This document shows positions 1 through 5,998 of a DNA stretch of 7,467 nucleotides, piece by piece; the stretch's first letter is position 1, and every line of letters begins with the position of its first letter. This stretch comes from Actinocrinis sp046724665 (GTDB taxonomy: Bacteria > Actinomycetota > Actinomycetes > Streptomycetales > Catenulisporaceae): contig JBKOWZ010000141.1 in NCBI GenBank assembly GCA_046724665.1, positions 1 to 7,467 on the forward strand. Direction: 5' to 3'. The position numbers and the translations under genes are program-made. The notes under the pieces were generated by a model. The model did not search any database. It was not told the origin of the DNA and saw only the letters and a program-made list of their open reading frames with translations.

Positions 1-1395
1 CAGGTCGAGCGCGCGGGCGGCGGTCACCAGCTCGACGGCGAGGATGCGGGTGAGGTTGTCGAGCGAGGCGCGCAGCTTGCGCGCGGCCGACCAGCCCATC
101 GAGACGTGGTCCTCCTGCATCGCCGAGGACGGGATCGAGTCCACGCTGGCCGGGGCGGCGAGGCGCTTGTTCTCGGAGACCAGCGCGGCCTGCGTGTACT
201 GGGCGATCATCAGCCCGGAGTCCACGCCGGGATCGTCGGCCAGGAACGGCGGCAGGCCGTGCGAGCGGGCGACGTCGAGCATCCGGTCGGTGCGGCGCTC
301 GGCGATCGACCCGACCTCGGCGGCGGCGATGGCCAGGAAGTCCAGCACGAAGGCGACCGGCGCGCCGTGAAAGTTCCCGTTGGACTCCACTCTGTCCTCG
401 CCCAGCAGGACGACCGGGTTGTCGATGATCGAGTCGAGTTCGCGCCTCGCGACGGCGGCGGCGTGCTCGAGCGTGTCACGTGCGGCGCCGGCGACCTGAG
501 GCGCGCAGCGCAACGAGTACGCGTCCTGCACGCGGTTACAGTCCGGTCCGCGGTGCGAGGCCACGACGCCGGAGTCCTTCAGCAGCATGAGCAGGTTGGC
601 GGCGGAGGCGGCCTGGCCGGGGTGCGGACGGATGGCGTGCAGTTCGGGCAGGAAGACCCGGTCGGTGCCGAGCTGCGCCTCGATGCTCATCGCGGCGGTG
701 ACGTCGGCGACCTTGAGCAGTCGGCCAAAGTCGTGCAGGGCGAGGACGAGCATGCCGAGCATGCCGTCGGTGCCGTTGATCAGCGCCAGGCCCTCCTTCG
801 GTTCGAGCACCAGCGGCGAGATGCCGCGCTCGATCAGCACGGGGGCCGCCTCGGTCGCCTTGCCGTCCTCGCCGACGACCTCGCCCTCCCCCATCAGGAC
901 CAACGCGACGTGCGCGAGCGGGGCCAGGTCACCCGAGCAGCCGAGCGAGCCGAATTCGCGCACGGCCGGGGTGATGCCGCTGTTGAGCAGCGCCGCCATG
1001 GTTTCGGCGACGATCGGGCGCACGCCGGTGTGTCCCGTCGCGAGGGTCTTGAGGCGCAGCAGCATCAGCGCGCGGATCACTTCGGGCTCGACCAGCGGAC
1101 CCATCCCGGCGGCGTGCGAGCGGATCAAGGAGCGCTGGAGCGCGGCGCGCAGCTCCGGGTCGATCTGCCGGGTGGCCAGGGCGCCGAAGCCGGTGGAGAT
1201 CCCGTAGGCCGGGGTCGGCGCGGCGGCGAGCTTGTCCACGGTGGCGCGCCCCTGGCCGAGCGCGGCCAGCGCGGCGGGGGTCAGCTCGACCCGGGCACCG
1301 TCACGGGCGACCGCCACGATGTCGGCGAAGGTCAGGTCGTTGTGGCCGATCACACCCGCATCGAGGCTGACCGTCGTCGTGGTGGGCTCGCTCAT
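1..1395 (-). CDS. hutH: Histidine ammonia-lyase (histidase), C-terminus cut by window edge
   Basis: Catalyses the first step of histidine catabolism, L-histidine to trans-urocanate plus ammonia, in the cytoplasm. Reading the minus strand from the ATG at 1395-1393 gives 465 residues with no stop. Family members are usually about 500-515 aa, so roughly 45-50 residues lie beyond base 1. Diagnostic parts are YGISTGFG (Tyr64, active-site loop), GSLGCSGDLAPLAH around residues 149-162 (Cys153-Ser154-Gly155 is the tripeptide that cyclises to the MIO cofactor), LINGTDGMLGML, QDAYSLRCAPQV (Tyr293), ESNGNFHG (His343) and SSAMQEDHVSMG (Glu428). The MIO tripeptide is CSG rather than the textbook ASG; I recall the same variant in other actinobacterial histidases. 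The start is supported by a GAGGAG-type ribosome site (complement of 1402-1409) a few bases upstream. The gene is transcribed away from hutU, from the shared region 1396-1571. The reading is secure. Confidence 0.97.
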   Translation of the reverse strand, partial: MSEPTTTTVSLDAGVIGHNDLTFADIVAVARDGARVELTPAALAALGQGRATVDKLAAAPTPAYGISTGFGALATRQIDPELRAALQRSLIRSHAAGMGPLVEPEVIRALMLLRLKTLATGHTGVRPIVAETMAALLNSGITPAVREFGSLGCSGDLAPLAHVALVLMGEGEVVGEDGKATEAAPVLIERGISPLVLEPKEGLALINGTDGMLGMLVLALHDFGRLLKVADVTAAMSIEAQLGTDRVFLPELHAIRPHPGQAASAANLLMLLKDSGVVASHRGPDCNRVQDAYSLRCAPQVAGAARDTLEHAAAVARRELDSIIDNPVVLLGEDRVESNGNFHGAPVAFVLDFLAIAAAEVGSIAERRTDRMLDVARSHGLPPFLADDPGVDSGLMIAQYTQAALVSENKRLAAPASVDSIPSSAMQEDHVSMGWSAARKLRASLDNLTRILAVELVTAARALDL

Positions 1396-1431
1396 CGGCT
1401 GCTCCTCACGCTACTGAATGGAATCATGCGG

Positions 1432-1462
1432 TTGACCATAGCTGTGAATAATTGCTTAACAT
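1432..1462 (+). promoter_or_regulatory. Candidate sigma-70-type promoter for the hutU operon
   Basis: TTGACC at 1432-1437 matches the -35 consensus at five of six positions. The best -10 candidates are TTAACA (1456-1461, 18-bp spacer) and TAACAT (1457-1462, 19-bp spacer), in the most AT-rich part of the gap. Transcription would start near 1468-1470, leaving a leader of about 100 nt before hutU. The spacers are slightly long and the -10 is only a partial match, so the call rests mainly on the -35 and on position. Confidence 0.4.
1443..1461. promoter_or_regulatory. Imperfect 19-bp palindrome overlapping the promoter, candidate operator
   Basis: TGTGAA (1443-1448) and TTAACA (1456-1461) pair at five of six positions across a 7-bp spacer. 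The element covers the spacer and -10 of the candidate hutU promoter, a typical position for a repressor site. No regulator gene is in the window and I cannot assign it to a family. It could be a chance match in AT-rich DNA. Confidence 0.3.
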
Positions 1463-1490
1463 ACCTCGAGGTTCGGAGCGTTCCACTCCG
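1463..1490. promoter_or_regulatory. Two adjacent dyads downstream of the candidate hutU promoter
   Basis: ACCTCGAGGT at 1463-1472 is a perfect 10-bp palindrome. It is followed at once by CGGAG (1474-1478), a 7-bp spacer and CTCCG (1486-1490), a perfect 5-bp-arm inverted repeat. Both sit at or just after the expected transcription start, where a bound repressor would block initiation. Short palindromes are common in GC-rich DNA, so the functional reading is tentative. Confidence 0.25.
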
Positions 1491-1513
1491 GGCACGACCA
1501 CTGCGTGACGCCT

Positions 1514-1531
1514 CGGGCGGCATCCCGCCCG
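1514..1531 (+). other. GC hairpin in the hutU leader
   Basis: CGGGCGG (1514-1520) and CCGCCCG (1525-1531) form a perfect 7-bp all-GC stem around the 4-nt loop CATC, 40 bp before the hutU start. There is no T-run after it, so it does not look like an intrinsic terminator. It would fold in the leader RNA and could affect stability or ribosome access, or may reflect only high GC content. Confidence 0.3.
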
Positions 1532-1571
1532 CCGAGAATCCCGACGAAGGCCTCAAGGAAGCGAGCTGTGC

Positions 1572-3230
1572 ATGACCGGTCCGCGAATTGTGAGCGCTCC
1601 CCGCGGCACCAGCCTGAACACGCTCGGCTGGCAGCAGGAGGCGGCGTATCGGATGCTGCAAAACAACCTCGATCCCGAGGTGGCCGAGCACCCGGAGGAA
1701 CTGGTCGTCTACGGCGGCACGGGCAAGGCGGCGCGCAACTGGGCCTCGTTCGACGCGTTGTTGCGCACGCTCACCACGCTACGCGGCGACGAGACGATGC
1801 TCGTGCAGTCGGGAAAGCCGGTCGGGGTGATGCGCACGCACGAGTGGGCGCCGCGGGTGATCCTGGCGAACTCGAACCTGGTCGGCGACTGGGCCAACTG
1901 GGAGGAGTTCCGCCGCCTCGACGCGCTCGGCCTGATCATGTACGGCCAGATGACCGCGGGCTCGTGGATCTACATCGGCACGCAGGGCATCTTGCAGGGC
2001 ACCTACGAGACCTTCGCCGCGGTGGCCGCGAGCCACTTCGGCGGGTCACTGGCCGGGACGATCACGCTCACCGCCGGGCTCGGCGGGATGGGCGGCGCGC
2101 AGCCGCTCGCGGTGACGATGAACGACGGCGTCGTGATCTGCATCGACTGCGACCCGCGCGCGATCTCGCGGCGTATCGAGCACCGCTACCTGGACGTGCA
2201 GGCCGACTCGCTCGACCACGCGCTTCAGCTGGCAATCGATGCCCGTGACGCGCGCCGTCCGCTCTCGATCGGCGTCCTGGGCAACGGCGCGGATCTGGTA
2301 CCGGAACTGCTGGCGCGTAACGCACCGATCGACATCGTCACCGATCAGACCTCCGCGCACGACCCGCTGTCGTACCTGCCGCTCGGCGTCGAGTTCGCGG
2401 AGATGAGGCGCTTCGCCGCCGACAAGCCGCAGGAGTTCGCCACGCGGGCACGCGAGTCGATGGCCAGGCACGTCGAGGCGATGGTCGGCTTCCAGGACGC
2501 GGGCGCCGAGGTCTTCGACTACGGCAACTCGATCCGCGGCGAGGCGCGGCTGGCCGGGTACGAGCGCGCCTTCGACTTCGCCGGATTCGTGCCGAAGTAC
2601 ATCAGGCCGCTGTTCTGCGAGGGCAAGGGCCCGTTCCGCTGGGCGGCGCTGTCCGGGGACCCGGCGGACATCGCGGCGACCGACCGCGCGGTACTCGAGC
2701 TGTTCCCGCAGAACGAGTCGCTGGCGCGCTGGATCAGGCTGGCCGGCGAGCGGGTGCACTACCAGGGGCTGCCCGCGCGGATCTGCTGGCTCGGCTACGG
2801 CGAGCGGAACCTGGCCGGAGTCCGGTTCAACGACATGGTCGCCTCGGGCGAGCTGAAGGCGCCGATCGTGATCGGCCGCGACCATCTGGACACCGGCTCG
2901 GTCGCCTCGCCGTACCGGGAGACCGAGGGGATGCTGGACGGCTCGGACGCGATCGCCGACTGGCCGCTGCTGAACGCGATGGTGAACGTGGCCTCGGGCG
3001 CGTCGTGGGTGTCGATCCACCACGGCGGCGGGGTCGGCATGGGCCGCTCGATCCACGCCGGGCAGGTCTCCGTCGCGGACGGCACGCCGCTGGCCGCCGA
3101 GAAGCTTGAACGAGTGCTGACGAACGATCCGGGCATGGGCGTCATCCGCCACGTGGACGCGGGGTACGACCGCGCCGTGGAGGTGGCCGAGCAGCGATCG
3201 GTTCGCATTCCGATGCGGGAGTCCTCGTGA
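1572..3230 (+). CDS. hutU: Urocanate hydratase (urocanase)
   Basis: Converts urocanate plus water to 4-imidazolone-5-propanoate, the second step of histidine breakdown, using tightly bound NAD+ as an electrophile. The 552-residue product has the full family length (about 550-560 aa). Visible signatures are the N-terminal YGGTGKAARNW (Tyr47-Trp57), HEWAPRVILANSNLVG, the glycine-rich GLGGMGGAQP (Gly171-Gly175 core) of the NAD-binding domain, and RICWLGYGERN, where Cys405 matches the active-site cysteine known as Cys410 in the Pseudomonas putida enzyme. The C-terminal SIHHGGGVGMGRSIHAGQV is also typical. The start ATG follows AAGGAAG (1555-1561) at ten bases. It is the first gene of the plus-strand operon, and its TGA stop (3228-3230) shares a base with the next gene's ATG. 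Intact, nothing unusual in the protein. Confidence 0.98.
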   Translation: MTGPRIVSAPRGTSLNTLGWQQEAAYRMLQNNLDPEVAEHPEELVVYGGTGKAARNWASFDALLRTLTTLRGDETMLVQSGKPVGVMRTHEWAPRVILANSNLVGDWANWEEFRRLDALGLIMYGQMTAGSWIYIGTQGILQGTYETFAAVAASHFGGSLAGTITLTAGLGGMGGAQPLAVTMNDGVVICIDCDPRAISRRIEHRYLDVQADSLDHALQLAIDARDARRPLSIGVLGNGADLVPELLARNAPIDIVTDQTSAHDPLSYLPLGVEFAEMRRFAADKPQEFATRARESMARHVEAMVGFQDAGAEVFDYGNSIRGEARLAGYERAFDFAGFVPKYIRPLFCEGKGPFRWAALSGDPADIAATDRAVLELFPQNESLARWIRLAGERVHYQGLPARICWLGYGERNLAGVRFNDMVASGELKAPIVIGRDHLDTGSVASPYRETEGMLDGSDAIADWPLLNAMVNVASGASWVSIHHGGGVGMGRSIHAGQVSVADGTPLAAEKLERVLTNDPGMGVIRHVDAGYDRAVEVAEQRSVRIPMRESS

Positions 3231-4501
3231 TGCACGAGGAGGTCGCGGACGCGACGGGCTTCGCACAGCTCTGGGACTCGCTGGCCGACGTCGGGCGCGA
3301 CGGGGACACCGGCGGATACCGGCGCTTCGCCTGGACGGCCGAGGACCTGGCGTGCCGCGGCTGGTTCGTGTCGCAGGCCGCTGATCGAGGCCTGACCGTC
3401 GAGACGGACCGCAACGGGAATCAGTGGGCTTGGTGGCTCCCGGACGAAGGTGGCGGCGCACGACGGGATGCCGTCGCGTTCGGATCGCACCTGGACTCGG
3501 TTCCGGACGGCGGCGCGTACGACGGTCCGCTCGGCGTCATCAGCGCCCTGGCGGCGGTCGATCTGCTGCGTGCACGAGGCCTGCGACCGTCCCGGCCCGT
3601 GGTCATCGCGAACTTCGCCGACGAGGAGGGCACGCGCTTCGGCGTCGCCTGCGCCGGTTCCCGGCTGATGACCGGGCAGCTCGACGCCGCGCGGGCACGC
3701 GAGTTGCGCGACGGCGACGGCGTGCGGCTGGCCGACGCGATGGCGGCCGCGGGTCAGGACCCGTACTCGCTCGGGCAGGACGAGGAACGGCTCGGCGGCA
3801 TCGCGCAGTTCGTGGAGCTGCACATCGAGCAGGGCAGATGGCTGATCGACCACGGCGCGCCGGTCGGCGTGGCGTCGTCGATCTGGCCGCACGGACGCTG
3901 GCGGTTCGACTTCGCCGGCGAGGCGAACCACGCCGGCACCACGGCGCTCGAGGACCGGCGCGACCCGATGCTGAGCTACGCGCACACGGTGCTCTCCGCC
4001 CGCAAGAAGGCCAGGCTCGGCGGCGCGCTGGCGACCTTCGGCCGGGTCCGGGTGGAGCCGAACGGCACCAACGCGATCCCGTCGCGCGTTCTGGCGTGGC
4101 TGGACGGCAGGGCGCCGGACGAGGCGTCGCTCAGCGCGCTGATCGAGCAGATCACCGCCGCGGCGTACGAACGCTGCGAACGCGACGGTACGCGTGTCGC
4201 GGTTGTCAACGAGTCGCGCACGGCTATCGTCGAATTCGACGACAGTCTGCGTGAGCGGATCTCGGCGGCACTGGCCCGGACCTTCGGGCGCGTGCCGCGG
4301 CTGCCGACCGGGGCCGGGCACGACGCCGGCGTCCTGGCCGCGCGCCTGCCCACCGCGATGCTGTTCGTGCGCAACCCGAGCGGCCTCTCGCACACCCCGG
4401 CCGAGCACGCGGAGACGGCGGACTGCCTGGCGGGCGTGGCGGCGCTGGCCGAGACGATGGCGGATCTCGCGGGGGCGGGACCGGTGCGGAACAGGGGATG
4501 A
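3230..4501 (+). CDS. M20-family amidohydrolase, AllC/carbamoylase-like, probable N-formylglutamate hydrolase
   Basis: Zinc- or manganese-dependent hydrolase of the allantoate amidohydrolase / N-carbamoyl-L-amino-acid hydrolase branch of M20; 423 aa, normal length. Binuclear metal ligands are all present: His87 (GSHLDSVPDGG), bridging Asp98 (AYDGPLG), Glu133 with the catalytic base Glu132 (DEEGTRFG), His198 (ELHIEQG) and His388 (SGLSHTPAEH). Family substrate-site residues also align: His234 (ANHAGTT), Asn281 (TNAIPSR) and Arg294 (LDGR), the last expected to hold a substrate carboxylate. Automatic annotation would say allantoate amidohydrolase, but it lies between hutU and hutF and no purine-degradation gene is nearby. 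Because HutF makes N-formylglutamate and no HutG is present, I infer that it deformylates N-formyl-L-glutamate to glutamate and formate. The ATG at 3230 overlaps the hutU stop by one base; GGGAG (3217-3221) lies eight bases before it. A GTG at 3227 is an alternative start. Fold secure, substrate inferred. Confidence 0.9.
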   Translation: MHEEVADATGFAQLWDSLADVGRDGDTGGYRRFAWTAEDLACRGWFVSQAADRGLTVETDRNGNQWAWWLPDEGGGARRDAVAFGSHLDSVPDGGAYDGPLGVISALAAVDLLRARGLRPSRPVVIANFADEEGTRFGVACAGSRLMTGQLDAARARELRDGDGVRLADAMAAAGQDPYSLGQDEERLGGIAQFVELHIEQGRWLIDHGAPVGVASSIWPHGRWRFDFAGEANHAGTTALEDRRDPMLSYAHTVLSARKKARLGGALATFGRVRVEPNGTNAIPSRVLAWLDGRAPDEASLSALIEQITAAAYERCERDGTRVAVVNESRTAIVEFDDSLRERISAALARTFGRVPRLPTGAGHDAGVLAARLPTAMLFVRNPSGLSHTPAEHAETADCLAGVAALAETMADLAGAGPVRNRG

Positions 4502-4513
4502 GGGGGCTTACAC

Positions 4514-5938
4514 GTGAACACCGTGGTGCGGACGGTTGAGCAGACGGACACGCGGCTCTGGCATGCCGAGGCGGCGTACGTGGCCGGCATGGTGGAAGCG
4601 GACGTCCTGATCGAGACCTCGGGCGACCGAATCAGGTCGGTGACACCCGGCGTGCCCGCGCCCGCCGGGGCGACGCGGCTGCCCGGCCTCACCCTGCCCG
4701 GCCTGGCGAACGCGCACTCGCACGCGTTCCACCGCGCGCTGCGCGGCCGTACCCAGATCGGCGAGGGCACCTTCTGGACCTGGCGCGAGCAGATGTACGA
4801 GGCCGTGGCCGGGCTGAATCCGGACTCGTACTTCGAGCTGGCGGTCGGCGTCTTTTCGGAGATGGCGCTGGCCGGGATCACCACGGTGGGCGAGTTCCAC
4901 TACGCGCACCACGACGAGGGCGGCGCCCGCTACGCGGACCCGAACGCGATGGGTCACGCGCTGGTCCGGGCCGCACGCACCGCCGGTATCAGAATCACGC
5001 TGCTCGACACCTGCTATCTGACCGGCGGCATCGACGCGACGCCGAAGAAGAGCACTGCGTCGCGCAAGGCGCGGCTCAACCGCACCCAGATGCGCTTCTC
5101 GGACGGCGACGCCGACACGTGGGCCGCACGCGTCGAGAGCCTGCGCGCCGCGTACCCGGACGAACCGGACGTCATCATCGGCACGGCGATCCACTCGGTG
5201 CGCGCGGTGCCGAAGGACCAGCTCGGTACGGTCGCCGCCGCGGCGACCAAGTTCGACGCCCCGCTGCACGTGCACCTGTCCGAGCAGCGCGCCGAGAACG
5301 ACGCCTGCCTGGCCGCCTACCGGCTGACCCCGGCGCAGTTGCTCGAGGCGTCCGGCGCGCTCGGCCCGAAGACCACCGCCGTGCACGCCACGCATCTGTC
5401 GCAGGCCGACATCGAACTGCTCGGCGACTCGCAGACCTGCGTGTGCATGTGCCCGACCACCGAACGCGACCTGGCCGACGGGATCGGCGCCGCGCGCACC
5501 TTGTTCGACTCAGGCTCGCCGATCTCGCTCGGCTCGGACAGCCAGGCGGTGATCGACCTGTTCGAGGAGGCTCGCGCGCTGGAACTGGACGAGCGGCTGC
5601 GCACCGAGCGGCGCGGCCACTGGCCGAGCACCGACCTGATCGACGCCGCGACGCTGGCCGGGCAGCAGGCGCTCGGCTGGCCGCGGGCCGGGCGGCTGCA
5701 CGCGGGCTCGCTCGCCGACTTCGTGACGGTCGGCCTCGACTCGATCCGGATGACCGGCACCACGCTCGACGTCGCGGCCGAATCGGTGATCTACGCGGCC
5801 ACGGCGGCGGACGTACGGCATGTCGTGGTCGGCGGGAGGGTGATCGTACGCGACGGTATCCACAGGCTTGTGGACGAGCCGGCGCGGCGGTTGGGCGCGG
5901 CCATCAGCGCCCTGTACCGGAGAGATGTGCATGTCTGA
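4514..5938 (+). CDS. hutF: Formimidoylglutamate deiminase
   Basis: Amidohydrolase-superfamily enzyme that hydrolyses N-formimino-L-glutamate to N-formyl-L-glutamate plus ammonia. Its presence indicates the five-step route through formylglutamate rather than direct formamide release. The 474-residue product shows the mononuclear metal site in order: His68-x-His70 in NAHSHAFHRALRG, His254 in HVHLSEQ, and Asp342 in LGSDSQ; VHATHL (His291, His294) lies between. GEFHYAHH and FWTWREQMY are typical of HutF and separate it from HutI and guanine deaminases. The GTG start at 4514 is favoured because GAGGGGG (4500-4506) sits seven bases upstream; the gap to the preceding stop is 12 bp. The 3' end overlaps the hutI start by 8 bp. 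The last 80 bp also carry the first DnaA-box-like dyad. Slightly longer than usual for the family (about 450-460 aa), from the N- and C-terminal tails. Confidence 0.95.
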   Translation: MNTVVRTVEQTDTRLWHAEAAYVAGMVEADVLIETSGDRIRSVTPGVPAPAGATRLPGLTLPGLANAHSHAFHRALRGRTQIGEGTFWTWREQMYEAVAGLNPDSYFELAVGVFSEMALAGITTVGEFHYAHHDEGGARYADPNAMGHALVRAARTAGIRITLLDTCYLTGGIDATPKKSTASRKARLNRTQMRFSDGDADTWAARVESLRAAYPDEPDVIIGTAIHSVRAVPKDQLGTVAAAATKFDAPLHVHLSEQRAENDACLAAYRLTPAQLLEASGALGPKTTAVHATHLSQADIELLGDSQTCVCMCPTTERDLADGIGAARTLFDSGSPISLGSDSQAVIDLFEEARALELDERLRTERRGHWPSTDLIDAATLAGQQALGWPRAGRLHAGSLADFVTVGLDSIRMTGTTLDVAAESVIYAATAADVRHVVVGGRVIVRDGIHRLVDEPARRLGAAISALYRRDVHV

Positions 5939-5998
5939 TTCGGCCCTTGTCACAGGAATCGACGAATTGGCCACAGGTCGTCCACAGCCTGTGGAAAA
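5856..5998. promoter_or_regulatory. Cluster of five DnaA-box-like 9-mers across the hutF/hutI junction
   Basis: Five 9-mers each differ at one position from the DnaA-box forms TTGTCCACA or TTATCCACA: GTATCCACA (5856-5864, plus), TCGTCCACA (5869-5877, minus), TTGGCCACA (5967-5975, plus), TCGTCCACA (5978-5986, plus) and TTTTCCACA (5990-5998, minus). Two pairs form perfect inverted repeats, TCCACA-GGCT-TGTGGA (5859-5874) and TCCACA-GCC-TGTGGA (5981-5995). A CACAGG at 5951-5956 adds a partial copy, so CACAG cores at 5951, 5972 and 5983 are spaced 21 and 11 bp, close to whole helical turns. All lie in coding sequence, in the poorly conserved HutF C-terminus and HutI N-terminus. DnaA binding is inferred from the motif only; another regulator with a TCCACA half-site is possible. 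Confidence 0.4.

Larger units (their letters stand above)
1396..1571. promoter_or_regulatory. Divergent hutH / hutU intergenic control region
   Basis: This 176-bp gap separates the two divergent hut transcription units, so promoters for both should lie here. It contains a conspicuously AT-rich core at about 1411-1463 in an otherwise GC-rich window, which is where promoters would be expected. Downstream towards hutU it returns to high GC and carries dyad elements, listed separately. On the hutH side, the minus strand offers a weak -35-like TTCACA (complement of 1443-1448), but the nearest -10-like CATGAT (complement of 1422-1427) is only 14 bp away, so I do not call a hutH promoter. The hutU ribosome site is AAGGAAG at 1555-1561, ten bases before the ATG. 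No small gene is evident here. Confidence 0.75.

Noticed and set aside
1396..1571. A small regulator gene, riboswitch or tRNA in the intergenic gap
   Set aside because: I found no convincing small frame with a ribosome site, no known riboswitch core and no tRNA-like folding; only promoter and dyad elements are supported.
106..1575. Long plus-strand open frame of 489 codons opposite hutH
   Set aside because: It lies antisense to a clear histidase, its product is repetitive and rich in Arg, Gly, Asp and Val with no family signature, and such frames are expected opposite GC-biased genes.
3227..3229. GTG at 3227 as the start of the M20 gene
   Set aside because: Possible, and it changes the protein by one residue, but the ATG at 3230 has the better ribosome-site spacing (eight rather than five bases).
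2046..4408. Overlapping long minus-strand open frames (471 and 537 codons) opposite hutU and the M20 gene
   Set aside because: Both are shadows of well-supported plus-strand genes, with Arg- and Pro-rich low-complexity products and no recognisable domain.
5868..5930. Upstream in-frame start for hutI at 5868
   Set aside because: It would add 21 residues overlapping hutF, has no good ribosome site, and the sequence from 5931 already begins like known HutI proteins.
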